From positions 1 to 25,464 of the forward strand of contig CAZSCF010000008.1 in the NCBI GenBank assembly GCA_964605365.1: a stretch of DNA of 25,464 nt. The letters are read 5' to 3'. The translations under genes were made by a program, and so were the position numbers. Below, piece by piece: positions 7,417 to 15,213 of this stretch (position 1 is its first letter; the number at the start of each line of letters is the position of its first letter). Source of the DNA: CAZSCF01 sp964605365. Lineage in GTDB: Bacteria > Patescibacteriota > Minisyncoccia > Moranbacterales > UBA2206. The notes below the pieces were generated by a model. That model searched no databases. It worked only from the letters and a program-made list of their open reading frames with translations, and was not told the origin of the DNA.

Positions 7417-7695
7417 TTACTGGGAAATTTCAGTTGATTGTACATTTTTTATTGAATCTTTTTGCTTTTCAATTTCCTTCACGAGATCAAGACCAGATTG
7501 CTTAATTTCATTTGTTTCCAAGCTTGTCTGATCCTTCTTGAATGGCAGATCGTTTAAATCGGTTTGCAGAGAAAAAAACCAAATTGCGACAATTAAAACC
7601 ATGCAAAGTGCTACAAAAAACCAAACGTAGCGCAGTTTGATATGGTCGGGCTTCTTTCTTATTTCTTCAATTTTTCCTATTAAACCCATAAACAT
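7417..7695 (-). CDS. Small single-pass membrane protein
   Basis: This is a 92-residue protein of unknown function. A basic N-terminal segment (KIEEIRKKPDHIKLR) is followed by one hydrophobic helix at about residues 23-42 (VWFFVALCMVLIVAIWFF), then a polar, Lys/Glu-rich tail, probably outside the cytoplasm by the positive-inside rule. Two in-frame ATGs are possible, 7695 (MFMGL) and 7689 (MGLIG), and no ribosome site separates them. It lies 12 bases after the MBL-fold gene and 32 bases before gyrA, so it is almost certainly co-transcribed with both. Confidence 0.8.
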   Translation of the reverse strand: MFMGLIGKIEEIRKKPDHIKLRYVWFFVALCMVLIVAIWFFSLQTDLNDLPFKKDQTSLETNEIKQSGLDLVKEIEKQKDSIKNVQSTEISQ

Positions 7696-7707
7696 AAAAT
7701 GAACTTT

Positions 7708-8370
7708 CTATTCTGTTCCCATTAAAACTACTTGCATCACTTTTCCTTCCAAATCTTTTTTCTTTACGTTTAGCTTGGAAACTTTTTCGCGCGGACAATT
7801 TCCCATTTCAGAACAGAATTTTTTTTCATCATCAATATCAGTAATGGTTCCGCCGGGCATTTTGTAATGTATCGGAATGATAATGGCCGGCTCTATTTTT
7901 TTAATAATTTCTTCGGCTTTTTTGGCGTCAATAGTATACTTTCCTCCAACGGGAATCATTAAAATATCCACACCATCAATCTCGCTCAGTTGTTTTTGAT
8001 TAAGATCGGTTCCCAGGTCTCCTAAGTGACAGATTTTTAAATCTTCTGTTTCAAGAATAAAAATTGTGTTGTGCGTCTGATCTTTTTCTTCAATAGGACC
8101 ATGTAATGAATCAATACCTACAATATTGATGCCTTTCAAAGAATATTCTCCCGGTATATTTAAAACAGTCGGCTCGCCTTTCAGCGCTGAAACATTATTA
8201 TGATCGTAATGATCGTGGCTTATCAGTACAATATCCGCTTGTCCTTGGGGTGGGCGTAAGCCGACTTTTTTATCAAAAGGATCAAAAAAAATGCTTACAT
8301 CTTCCTGACCTCGGCCGGCCGGCTTAGTAGTTAATTTGAAACAGGAATGTCCGTAATATTGTATTATCAT
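7708..8370 (-). CDS. MBL-fold metal-dependent hydrolase (UPF0173/YtkL-like)
   Basis: This 220-residue protein has the metallo-beta-lactamase fold. The zinc-binding motif SHDHYDHN puts the HxHxDH signature at residues 52-57. A further ligand region appears in ICHLGDLG and IPIHYKMPGG near the C-terminus. The opening IIQYYGHSCFKL is typical of the beta-lactamase superfamily 3 group that includes UPF0173 proteins. The substrate is unknown; members are usually annotated as L-ascorbate-6-phosphate lactonase-like or simply as hydrolases. It is the first gene of the minus-strand unit ending in gyrA. A promoter lies at 8429-8457, and a C/G-rich hairpin (8389-8405) sits in the short leader. Confidence 0.85.
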   Translation of the reverse strand: MIIQYYGHSCFKLTTKPAGRGQEDVSIFFDPFDKKVGLRPPQGQADIVLISHDHYDHNNVSALKGEPTVLNIPGEYSLKGINIVGIDSLHGPIEEKDQTHNTIFILETEDLKICHLGDLGTDLNQKQLSEIDGVDILMIPVGGKYTIDAKKAEEIIKKIEPAIIIPIHYKMPGGTITDIDDEKKFCSEMGNCPREKVSKLNVKKKDLEGKVMQVVLMGTE

Positions 8371-8388
8371 AAGTTTTTCTTAAATAAG

Positions 8389-8405
8389 CCCCCTGTTGCA
8401 GGGGG
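8389..8405. other. G/C hairpin in the MBL-gene leader
   Basis: CCCCCT (8389-8394) pairs with AGGGGG (8400-8405), loop GTTGC. On the minus strand it lies between the promoter at 8429-8457 and the ATG at 8370. It is too close to the start codon and lacks a T-tract for a terminator in that direction. It may affect translation or mRNA stability. Confidence 0.55.
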
Positions 8406-8428
8406 GGTAAATCTTAATTAACATATGT

Positions 8429-8457
8429 ATTTTAGCACTTTGCAATAGTCTTGTCGA
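8429..8457 (-). promoter_or_regulatory. Promoter of the MBL/membrane protein/gyrA unit
   Basis: Read on the minus strand: TCGACA (8457-8452), a 17-base spacer, then TAAAAT (8434-8429). Each box has one mismatch to consensus. It lies about 60 bases upstream of the ATG at 8370 and back to back with the plus-strand promoter at 8481. Confidence 0.6.
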
Positions 8458-8480
8458 GATGGTAATTGCATCCAGCTTGC

Positions 8481-8509
8481 TTGACAAATAAATATATAGA
8501 GCGTATATT
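8481..8509 (+). promoter_or_regulatory. Strong promoter of the S1 leader
   Basis: TTGACA (8481-8486), a 17-base spacer and TATATT (8504-8509). The predicted transcription start near 8516 leaves a leader of about 290 bases before the S1 gene at 8809. Confidence 0.75.
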
Positions 8510-8515
8510 GAACGC

Positions 8516-8808
8516 AGGTTAATTATTAAGAAAACTGAATCGCGAAATGCTTTAATTTCGCTCCGAGCTTCTTAATATATTTCCCTTTGGGAAATTTTTT
8601 GTTTACCCAGAGGCACAACTGGTTCAGCAGAAAACATTTTCTTTAACTGACCTTCGAACTAATATTTGAGCTTTGTAAAGCTGTTTACTCGCTATTATTA
8701 TCTGTGTTTGAGGCGGTGCCATAGTGTCAAAAAAGAAAATATTTTCAGCCAAACCAGTAAATATTTAATAATTAAAAAGCGCCTAAATAAGCCGCAAAAT
8801 ATAATAAT
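8516..8808 (+). promoter_or_regulatory. Long structured 5' leader of the S1 gene
   Basis: There is no coding sequence in this stretch. The first domain is a two-tier stem: TATTAAGAA (8524-8532) with TTCTTAATA (8569-8577), enclosing GCGAAAT (8542-8548) with ATTTCGC (8555-8561). It is followed at once by a terminator-like hairpin (8579-8600). Further on are a bulged GGTTCAG/CTGACC stem around an AGAAA/TTTCT hairpin (about 8630-8663) and an AGCTTT/AAAGCT hairpin (about 8690-8703). TTAATTATTAA at 8519-8529 is fully complementary to TTAATAATTAA at 8765-8775 and could close the whole leader. In gammaproteobacteria S1 represses its own translation through a structured leader; a similar role here is inference. 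The first 85 bases could also be a separate small RNA. Confidence 0.55.
8579..8600 (+). terminator. Terminator or attenuator inside the S1 leader
   Basis: ATTTCCC (8579-8585), loop TTT, GGGAAAT (8589-8595), then TTTTT. It is a compact Rho-independent terminator form only about 85 bases after the predicted start of transcription and 200 bases before the gene it leads to. Confidence 0.6.
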
Positions 8809-10164
8809 ATGACTAATATTTTAGACGAATTAGCCAAAAAAATAGATAATATTTCCGATAAAAATTCTGTGGAAACAGAAGAGATTGTTGCTTCTGAAGA
8901 AAAAAAACCTAAAAAAAGTCAAAAAGAAGTTGAAAAAAACATTTCTTTTGATAATGGCTCAGAGGCGATGGCAAATCTTTTGGTTGAAAATACTATTTGT
9001 TTTCCTCAAATTGGAGATGTGGTGGAAGGAAGGGTAGTAGAGGTAACTTCCAATGCCATTTATTTGGACATTGATCCTTTTGGCACCGGAATTGTTTTGG
9101 GCAGAGAGATGAAAGACGGAACTACTTCGGCGAAGCTTAAGGTTAATGATACAGTTTCAGCTACTATTATAGAACTTGAAAACGAAGATGATTTTATCGA
9201 ACTTTCTATCAGAGAAGCTTCGCACGAAAAAGCATGGGAATGTCTGGAAAATAAAAAAGATGATCAGGAAAAGGTAAATGCTAAAGTCGTAAGTGCCAAT
9301 AAGGGCGGATTGCTCATTGAAATTAACGGAATCTCCGGTTTTTTGCCTGTTTCTCAGCTTTCTAGCAAAAATTATCCGCGTGTTGAAGATGGAGATAAAA
9401 ATAAGATTTATAATTTACTTAAAAAATTGGTCGGACAGGAAATGGAAGTTCGCATTTTGGACATTGATCAAGAATCCGAGAAGCTAATTGTAAGTGAAAA
9501 AGCGGCTCAAAAAGAAAAAGATATGGAAGTTATTTCCGGTCTTAAGGAAGGGGATGTTATTGAAGGGGAAATTAGCGGAGTCGTTGATTTTGGCGCTTTT
9601 GTGAAATTTCTTCCGACTGGAGTTGAGAGCGACAATGATGAAGATAAATTGGAGGGATTGGTACACATTTCCGAATTAGCCTGGCAGCTAATTGAAGATC
9701 CGCGAGATATTGTCAAAGTTGGCAGTAGAGTTTCAGCTAAGATTATTGGAATTGATGATAACAAAATCTCTTTATCTATTCGAGCGCTGCAAGAAGATCC
9801 TTGGAGTGAAGTGAGCAAGAAATATCCTATTGGCAGCATTGTCGAAGGGACAGTCCATAAGATTAATCATTTCGGGGCTTTTGTTTATTTGGATAAAAAT
9901 ATTCACGGTTTAGCACACATCAGTGAGATGTCACAACTCTTTCCCGGAAAAAACATTGATGAAATAATTAAAGTGGGAGAAAAATATGCTTGGAAAGTTA
10001 TTTCCATGGAGCCGCGAGAACATCGAATGGGTTTGATGTTTTCTCAAGATGAGAAAAAAAAGAAAAGCGAAAAATCGGAACCGAAAAAAGAAGACGTGGA
10101 AGTTAAAGAAGAAAAACCAGAGAAGCCGGCGAAAGAAACCAAGGCTAAAAAAGAAAAAAAGTAA
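8809..10164 (+). CDS. rpsA: Ribosomal protein S1 (four S1 RNA-binding domains)
   Basis: This 451-residue protein promotes mRNA binding on the 30S subunit. Four S1/OB-fold repeats can be seen: about residues 66-137 (GDVVEGRVVEV), 150-230 (VNAKVVSANKGGLLIEINGI), 245-325 (EGDVIEGEISGVVDFGAFVKF) and 340-412 (IGSIVEGTVHKINHFGAFVYL). The third and fourth carry the standard GAFV and HISE signatures. E. coli S1 has six repeats; four-domain versions are common in other phyla. The N-terminal 50 and C-terminal 35 residues are Lys/Glu-rich and disordered-looking. It follows a strong promoter and a structured leader of about 290 bases, and a hairpin follows the stop. Dependence on S1 fits the scarcity of Shine-Dalgarno sequences in the window. 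Confidence 0.92.
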   Translation: MTNILDELAKKIDNISDKNSVETEEIVASEEKKPKKSQKEVEKNISFDNGSEAMANLLVENTICFPQIGDVVEGRVVEVTSNAIYLDIDPFGTGIVLGREMKDGTTSAKLKVNDTVSATIIELENEDDFIELSIREASHEKAWECLENKKDDQEKVNAKVVSANKGGLLIEINGISGFLPVSQLSSKNYPRVEDGDKNKIYNLLKKLVGQEMEVRILDIDQESEKLIVSEKAAQKEKDMEVISGLKEGDVIEGEISGVVDFGAFVKFLPTGVESDNDEDKLEGLVHISELAWQLIEDPRDIVKVGSRVSAKIIGIDDNKISLSIRALQEDPWSEVSKKYPIGSIVEGTVHKINHFGAFVYLDKNIHGLAHISEMSQLFPGKNIDEIIKVGEKYAWKVISMEPREHRMGLMFSQDEKKKKSEKSEPKKEDVEVKEEKPEKPAKETKAKKEKK

Positions 10165-10176
10165 TCTCAGTGCGCC

Positions 10177-10204
10177 CAAAACCCTCCCCCAAAAGAGGGT
10201 TTTG
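10177..10204 (+). terminator. Hairpin terminator after rpsA
   Basis: CAAAACCCTC (10177-10186) pairs perfectly with GAGGGTTTTG (10195-10204) around the loop CCCCAAAA. The T-run is inside the stem rather than after it, so termination may be partial and allow read-through to the kinase gene at 10234. Confidence 0.65.
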
Positions 10205-10233
10205 TGTTAATATAGTTAATAAATTTTAAAGGC

Positions 10234-10851
10234 ATGAAAACAAATCCAAATGGAAACAAAAAAAATGTTCTAGTGATTTCCGGTCCGACAGGGACAGGAG
10301 AAACCACTATCACCATGAAAGTTATTGAAAGGTACCCGATTTTTCAACGTTTGGTTACAGCAACAACCAGAAAACCGAGACTGAATGAAAAAAACAAAGT
10401 GGAATATTATTTTTTTTCCAAAAAAAAATTTAAAAAAGAACTGGCAGAAGGAAATATTATAGAATATACATACATAAAAAACAGGGATGTTTATTATGGC
10501 AGTTATAAAAAAGATTTGGATCAAAAACTGAAAAAAGGGCTGAATGTTATTGTTAATCCGGATATGATTGGAACGAAATATTTTAAGAAAAAATATAATG
10601 CTACAACAATTTTTTTAATGCCAGATTCAATGAAGCATTTAGTTGGCAGGTTATTGAAGAGGCAGCCAGATATGAGTAATGAAGAATTGGAAAAGCGCTT
10701 AGAAAACGCCAAAAATGAAATAAAAAACGAAAAGAAATTCTATGATTTTGTGGTAATAAACAGAGAAGGCAGAGTAGAAGAAGCTACAAATAAAATTATC
10801 AGAATTATTAAAAAAGAAGGATATGAGTTTGGTCAAGAAAATTCAGAATAA
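10234..10851 (+). CDS. gmk: Guanylate kinase homologue with altered P-loop (Lys to Glu)
   Basis: This 205-residue protein has guanylate kinase (GMP to GDP) architecture. The P-loop at 17-25 reads GPTGTGETT: the invariant lysine is Glu23, codon GAA at 10300-10302. The GMP-binding part is recognisable: TATTRKPR (42-49), VEYYFF, and DVYYGSYK in place of the usual YGT. The segment that normally reads (E/D)IDxQG is here VNPDMIG. The lid and C-terminal helices (RLLKRQPDMSNEELEKRL, YDFVVIN) are conserved. The frame is intact, so it is not a pseudogene by disruption, but catalysis through the usual lysine is not possible. It may be a low-activity or repurposed member, or the change may be lineage-wide. 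Its end overlaps tilS by 29 bases, implying translational coupling. Confidence 0.8.
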   Translation: MKTNPNGNKKNVLVISGPTGTGETTITMKVIERYPIFQRLVTATTRKPRLNEKNKVEYYFFSKKKFKKELAEGNIIEYTYIKNRDVYYGSYKKDLDQKLKKGLNVIVNPDMIGTKYFKKKYNATTIFLMPDSMKHLVGRLLKRQPDMSNEELEKRLENAKNEIKNEKKFYDFVVINREGRVEEATNKIIRIIKKEGYEFGQENSE

Positions 10852-11776
10852 TATTTTTCAACAAAATCTTTTTGCTCGAGGCGATGATTTGGTTTTGGGG
10901 ATTTCGGGTGGGCCAGACTCTGTTTGTCTTTTGGAAATTTTTGCTAAACTGCAAAAAAAATATAATTTGAAAATAATTTTGGCGCATGTAAATTATGCTT
11001 TGCGCGGAAAAGACAGTGATTTGGATCAAAAAATCGTAGAAAATCTGGCGCAAAAATATGACTTGGAAATGTTTGTTTTGAAGCCAAAAATAAACAAGAA
11101 AAAATATTCGGAAGAAAGCTTGCGTAAAATTCGTTATGATTTTTTTGAAAAAATCAGGAGAGAAAATAATTGTAATTATATTGCGGTCGCTCACACATTG
11201 GATGATCAGGCAGAAACTTTATTGATGAGGCTAATCAGAGGCGCAGGACTCTCCGGTCTTTCCGGAATGAAATTTAAAAACAGAAAAATCATTCGTCCGC
11301 TTTTAAATATTTCCAAGAAGGAAATTTTGGAATTTTTAAAAATAAAGAAAATAAAATATCGAATTGATAAAACAAACAAAGAAAATCATTTTTTTCGCAA
11401 TAAGATTCGCAATATTCTTGTTCCAATGTTGGAAAAAAATTTCAATCCCAACATTAAAGAAACAATTTTCAAAAATTCACTTTCAATTTCGGACGATTAT
11501 TTTTTTCTTTTGGAATTGGCGCAAAAGGAGTACGTTAAGATTTTTTCCAAAACCGGAATTGGAAATGTCAAAAAAATTTTAGAATTGCCCAGATCATTGC
11601 AGAGAATGGTTTTACGAGAGGTCATTGCCAGGAAAAAAGATAATTTACAGGATGTTGATGTGTCGCATATTGAGGAAATTTTAAAGGCGTTGCAAAGTTC
11701 CAAAAGCAAAAATCAAAAAGTATTTTTTAAAGGGTTGAAAATAGTGCGAAAAGGTGATAAAATAGACATATCTTAA
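10823..11776 (+). CDS. tilS: tRNA(Ile) lysidine synthase
   Basis: This 317-residue enzyme adds lysine to cytidine 34 of the CAU tRNA-Ile2, switching both its codon reading and its charging from Met to Ile. The PP-loop SGGPDS is at residues 28-33. The family segments HVNYALRGKDSDLDQ, AVAHTLDDQAETLLMRLIRGAGLSGLSGM and RNKIRNILVPMLEKNFNP follow in order. The C-terminal region is short compared with E. coli TilS, as in the Aquifex-type enzymes. The ATG at 10823 lies inside the kinase gene, preceded by a weak GAAGGA element. A CAU tRNA with Ile2 features lies in the same window at 15309, a likely substrate. Confidence 0.93.
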   Translation: MSLVKKIQNNIFQQNLFARGDDLVLGISGGPDSVCLLEIFAKLQKKYNLKIILAHVNYALRGKDSDLDQKIVENLAQKYDLEMFVLKPKINKKKYSEESLRKIRYDFFEKIRRENNCNYIAVAHTLDDQAETLLMRLIRGAGLSGLSGMKFKNRKIIRPLLNISKKEILEFLKIKKIKYRIDKTNKENHFFRNKIRNILVPMLEKNFNPNIKETIFKNSLSISDDYFFLLELAQKEYVKIFSKTGIGNVKKILELPRSLQRMVLREVIARKKDNLQDVDVSHIEEILKALQSSKSKNQKVFFKGLKIVRKGDKIDIS

Positions 11777-11781
11777 AGGAT

Positions 11782-11928
11782 ACCCTCGAAGAATAATATT
11801 TTTCTCAAAATTAGAGCGCATGGTAGTGGTAAGCTTTTTTGATACTTTGTTTATTTTGTGTGTCCTATGTATGAGTGCCTTGTCGCATCGGCTAGGAAAT
11901 TTATCGAAAAATATCATTCTTCAAGGGT
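11782..11928. repeat. 147-bp segment closed by a 22-base imperfect inverted repeat
   Basis: Positions 11782-11803 (ACCCTCGAAGAATAATAT...) are complementary to 11907-11928 (...CATTCTTCAAGGGT) over 22 bases with two mismatches, and one further pair can form inside. The segment fills most of the gap between tilS and ftsH and ends 72 bases before the ftsH start. No reading frame in it is convincing. It may be a leader RNA, a MITE-like element or a processing structure. No target-site duplication is evident. Confidence 0.65.
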
Positions 11929-12000
11929 TTATTCAAATGTTTCTTGTAGAAACAAGCAAGAAATTTGGAAAAAAGGTAATTAATCGATTTTTAACAAATT

Positions 12001-13815
12001 ATGAAAAATCTAGCTAAAAATGCAGGCGCTTTCTTTATTTTGCTTTTTGTATTGTTAAGCGTTGTAATTTTATACAATTCTCCCAAGACTAAACCGCAAG
12101 AGGTATCGCTTAGTACCGTGGTTGAACAGATTAATCAAGAAAAAGTGAAGCAAATAACTGTCGAGACGGATAATTTGAAAATTGAACTTGCGGATGGAAC
12201 GCTTGAAAAATCCATCAAAGAAAAAGAATCCGCCATAACCGAATCCCTCAAAAATTATGGCGTAGACCAAGCAAAACTTCAGGCGGTTAAAATTGATATT
12301 AAGGGGGAATCTTCTTTAAATTTTTGGATGGGTTCTATTTTGCCATTTCTTTTGCCATTTATTTTAATCGGAGCGTTTATTTGGTTTATGTTGCGTCAAG
12401 CTCAAAGAGGAAATAATCAAGCTCTTTCTTTTGGAACATCCAGGGCGCGAATGACTGACCCAAAAGATAAAAAAAATAGAGTTACTTTTACAGATGTGGC
12501 AGGTGCCAAGGAGGCCAAAGAGGAATTACAGGAAATTGTAGAATTTTTGAAAAATCCGGGCAAATTTTTGAAATTAGGCGCTAAGATTCCCAAGGGAGTT
12601 TTGCTTTTGGGCTCTCCCGGAACCGGTAAGACACTGATTGCCAAAGCAGTGGCCGGTGAAGCTAATGTGCCGTTTTTCAATATTTCCGGTTCAGAATTTG
12701 TGGAAATGTTTGTCGGTGTGGGAGCCTCAAGAGTTAGAGATCTTTTTAAACAAGCAAAAAAAAATGCGCCAGCCATTGTTTTTATTGATGAAATTGATGC
12801 AGTCGGGAGACATCGCGGAGCGGGCCTGGGAGGAGGACATGATGAAAGGGAACAAACATTGAATCAGATTTTAGTAGAAATGGACGGATTTGATACGAAT
12901 ACCAATGTAATTGTTATCGCAGCTACCAATCGTCCGGATGTCTTGGATCCGGCCCTGCTTAGACCCGGAAGATTTGATCGTCGGGTAGTAATGGATTTGC
13001 CCGATATTGAGGAAAGACTGGAAATTTTAAAAATTCATTCCAAGACCAAACCATTACAAGCAGATATTGATTTACGAACGGTGGCTAATCGAACGGTTGG
13101 TTTTTCCGGGGCGGATTTGGCCAATCTTTTGAATGAAGCGGCCATTTTGGCTGCCAGGCGAAGTAAAAAAATAATTTCTATTGATGAAATTACCGAATCA
13201 ATCGAAAAAGTTATTTTAGGTCCGGAAAGAAGGAGTCGCAGAATCGACGATAAAGAGAAAAAGCTGATTGCTTATCATGAAGCCGGGCATGCATTAATCG
13301 GAGCCAGTCTTAAAAATACTGATCCGGTGCAAAAAATATCCATTATCTCTCGCGGACAAGCGGGTGGTTATACTCTTAGCGCTCCTACCAAGGATGTCAG
13401 ACTTCATTCAAGAAATTATTTTATTGACGAATTGTCCGTATTTCTCGGAGGTTATGTAAGCGAAAAAATTGTTTTTGGAGATGTAACTACGGGAGCTTCT
13501 AACGATTTGGAAAGGGCTACGGCGATGGCAAGAAGCTTGGTAACGCGTTACGGGATGAGCGAATTGGGACCGCGAACTTTTGGTCACAAGGAAGAGTTGG
13601 TTTTTTTGGGCAAAGAAATGCATGAGGAAAAAAATTATTCCGAGAAAACAGCCGAGGATATCGATCGACAGGTGTCGAAATTTATCGGTGATGCTTATGC
13701 TGTGGCGGAAAAAATCATTAATGAAAAAAGAGCTATTCTAGATAAATTAGCGGAAGTTCTTTTGGAAAAAGAAACAATTGAGCAAGCTGAGTTTAATGAA
13801 ATAATTAAACAATAA
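12001..13815 (+). CDS. ftsH: ATP-dependent zinc metalloprotease FtsH
   Basis: This 604-residue membrane-anchored AAA+ protease degrades damaged membrane proteins and regulatory substrates. The first membrane helix is at about residues 8-24 and the second at about 109-130, with a short extracytoplasmic domain between them. Walker A GSPGTGKT is at 204-211, Walker B FIDEIDAVG follows, and the second region of homology contains ATNRPDVLDPALLRPGRFDR. The zinc site HEAGH starts at His426, with the third ligand Asp502 in ASNDLERATAMA. All catalytic parts are present and the length is normal. A 147-bp inverted-repeat segment (11782-11928) lies between tilS and the start. Small CTTGT/ACAAG and TTTCTTG/CAAGAAA hairpins at about 11940-11962 lie just before the ATG. 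Confidence 0.97.
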   Translation: MKNLAKNAGAFFILLFVLLSVVILYNSPKTKPQEVSLSTVVEQINQEKVKQITVETDNLKIELADGTLEKSIKEKESAITESLKNYGVDQAKLQAVKIDIKGESSLNFWMGSILPFLLPFILIGAFIWFMLRQAQRGNNQALSFGTSRARMTDPKDKKNRVTFTDVAGAKEAKEELQEIVEFLKNPGKFLKLGAKIPKGVLLLGSPGTGKTLIAKAVAGEANVPFFNISGSEFVEMFVGVGASRVRDLFKQAKKNAPAIVFIDEIDAVGRHRGAGLGGGHDEREQTLNQILVEMDGFDTNTNVIVIAATNRPDVLDPALLRPGRFDRRVVMDLPDIEERLEILKIHSKTKPLQADIDLRTVANRTVGFSGADLANLLNEAAILAARRSKKIISIDEITESIEKVILGPERRSRRIDDKEKKLIAYHEAGHALIGASLKNTDPVQKISIISRGQAGGYTLSAPTKDVRLHSRNYFIDELSVFLGGYVSEKIVFGDVTTGASNDLERATAMARSLVTRYGMSELGPRTFGHKEELVFLGKEMHEEKNYSEKTAEDIDRQVSKFIGDAYAVAEKIINEKRAILDKLAEVLLEKETIEQAEFNEIIKQ

Positions 13816-13825
13816 CTCGAGGGCG

Positions 13826-13972
13826 TTAAAAGTCTGGCTAAAATATTTTCTTTAGCGGACTCTCGTTTTGAGTTGAAATATTATTTGCAAAATATCCGGC
13901 TCGTATCAAGATTTCTTTTATTTGGTGAACCCTATGCGGCCCGGAAAAGAAAAATTTTATCCAGACTTTTAA
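13826..13972. repeat. 147-bp segment closed by a ~25-base imperfect inverted repeat
   Basis: TTAAAAGTCTGGCTAAAAT (13826-13844) matches the reverse complement of 13954-13972 at 18 of 19 positions. The pairing can continue inward through ATTTTCT/AGAAAAA with one unpaired base. The segment fills the gap between ftsH and the next gene, ending ten bases before that gene's ATG (13982). It has the same length as the segment upstream of ftsH, but the repeat sequence is different. It could act as the ftsH 3' structure, a leader of the next gene, or a MITE-like element. Confidence 0.65.
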
Positions 13973-13981
13973 TTTTTGAAT

Positions 13982-14530
13982 ATGAAACAAAAAAAATATT
14001 TCAAGGAGAAAATATTGGCTAATATAAATGTTAAGGAGTTATCATATTTTTTATTGTTATTTGGTTTGGCAGTTTTAATTCCTATTTTTTTTCATGTTCA
14101 GTGGATTGCCGGGCCGGTAGTAAATTCTATTTTCGTGATTGCCTTGTTCTTGTTGGGTGTAAAGAGGGCTTTGGCTATAGCTGTTATTCCAAGTCTTATT
14201 GCGCTTTCCAGCGGAACCTTGCCGGTTATTTTGGCTCCAGCAATTCCATTTATTATTGCAAGCAATATGATTTATATTCTTTCTATAAATTATGTTTATG
14301 CTAATACTAAAGATGGAAGCAAGGATTATTGGCTCGGGATATTTTTTGGTTCAAGTTTGAAATTTACTTTTCTTTTTTTGAGCTCGACTTTTATTATTCG
14401 ATTGTTTGCTAATGAAATGATAGCAACCAAAATCGGGCAAATGATGACCTGGACACAATTTATGACGGCTATTGTGGGTGGAATGATTGCCTGGATAGTC
14501 TTGCACTATACCTGGTCAGCCAATAATTAA
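13982..14530 (+). CDS. Multi-pass membrane protein, possibly ECF-transporter S-component-like
   Basis: This is a 182-residue protein with about five hydrophobic helices. The start is the ATG at 13982; an in-frame TTG at 13976 is less likely. The order and spacing of helices, with WIAGPVVNSIFVIALFLLGVKRALAIAVIPSL and a Pro/Ala-rich APAIPFIIASNMIYI stretch, resembles small CPR and clostridial membrane proteins often mislabelled 'iron hydrogenase', which look like vitamin-uptake S components of ECF transporters. No cysteine cluster for an iron-sulfur site is present, so a hydrogenase is not supported. No energising ATPase or T component is nearby. The function is tentative. Confidence 0.6.
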   Translation: MKQKKYFKEKILANINVKELSYFLLLFGLAVLIPIFFHVQWIAGPVVNSIFVIALFLLGVKRALAIAVIPSLIALSSGTLPVILAPAIPFIIASNMIYILSINYVYANTKDGSKDYWLGIFFGSSLKFTFLFLSSTFIIRLFANEMIATKIGQMMTWTQFMTAIVGGMIAWIVLHYTWSANN

Positions 14531-14540
14531 TTTCAATAAA

Positions 14541-15113
14541 ATGAAAAAAATAAATCATATTCAAATATTAAAAAATGCATGGGAAATAACCTGGAAAAAT
14601 CGCTATCTTTGGTGGTTTGGTTTTTTTGTTTTGCTTTCAAATGGAGGCGGGATATTTTCCATGGGCGATTCACATGAAGAAAAAAATTATGAGCAAATAG
14701 TTGACTATGCGAGTTCGCATCAGCAGCTTGTTGTTATGATCGGAGTTTTAATTTTTTTGATCTGGCTTGGATTTTTGGTAGTAGGATTCATTGGCAGGGG
14801 CTCTTTGATAAAATCTGTGCAAAAGAAACTGGATGGGCAGGAATCAAATTTTAAAACTGGAATACAAGATGGAAAAAAATATTTTTGGAAAATAGTTTCA
14901 ATCGGACTTTTGACAGCTATTTTTACCATGGCAGCTATGTTTATTTTTATTATTCCGATTATCTTTCTTTTCAATAGCAAGTCTCTGGTTTTAGGGTCCA
15001 TAGTATTTTTTACGGGAGTCATTGTTTTAATTCCGGTTTTATTCTTGATTTCTTTTTCTCAAACTTTCGGATTTCTTTATGCTGTTATGGCGGAACTTTC
15101 CGTCTGGGATTCT
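14541..15113 (+). CDS. Multi-pass membrane protein, truncated by the scaffold gap
   Basis: At least 191 residues of a membrane protein are visible before the N-run at 15114. It starts with an amphipathic segment (IQILKNAWEITWKNRYLWWFGFF) typical of bacterial DUF-type membrane proteins with a W-x(5)-N-x(2)-LWWFG opening. At least four hydrophobic helices follow (around 72-92, 120-145, 147-175). The C-terminus is in or beyond the gap and cannot be read; any frame continuing through the N-run into the tRNA is an artefact. It begins ten bases after the preceding membrane-protein gene, so the two are probably co-transcribed. I do not recognise a function. Confidence 0.65.
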
Positions 15114-15213
15114 NNNNNNNNNNNNNNNNNNNNNNNNNNNNNNNNNNNNNNNNNNNNNNNNNNNNNNNNNNNNNNNNNNNNNNNNNNNNNNNNNNNNNNN
15201 NNNNNNNNNNNNN
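15114..15213. other. Scaffold gap (100 N)
   Basis: Exactly 100 N bases, the usual placeholder for an unknown distance. The true length between the membrane-protein gene and the tRNA-Val is not known. Confidence 0.98.

Noticed and set aside
11820..12017. 65-codon plus-strand ORF between tilS and ftsH
   Set aside because: It runs through the inverted-repeat segment and into the ftsH start in another frame, has no ribosome site and no recognisable protein character.
13982..14530. Iron hydrogenase, a common automatic label for this kind of protein
   Set aside because: It is a hydrophobic multi-helix protein with no cysteine motif for iron-sulfur or H-cluster binding.
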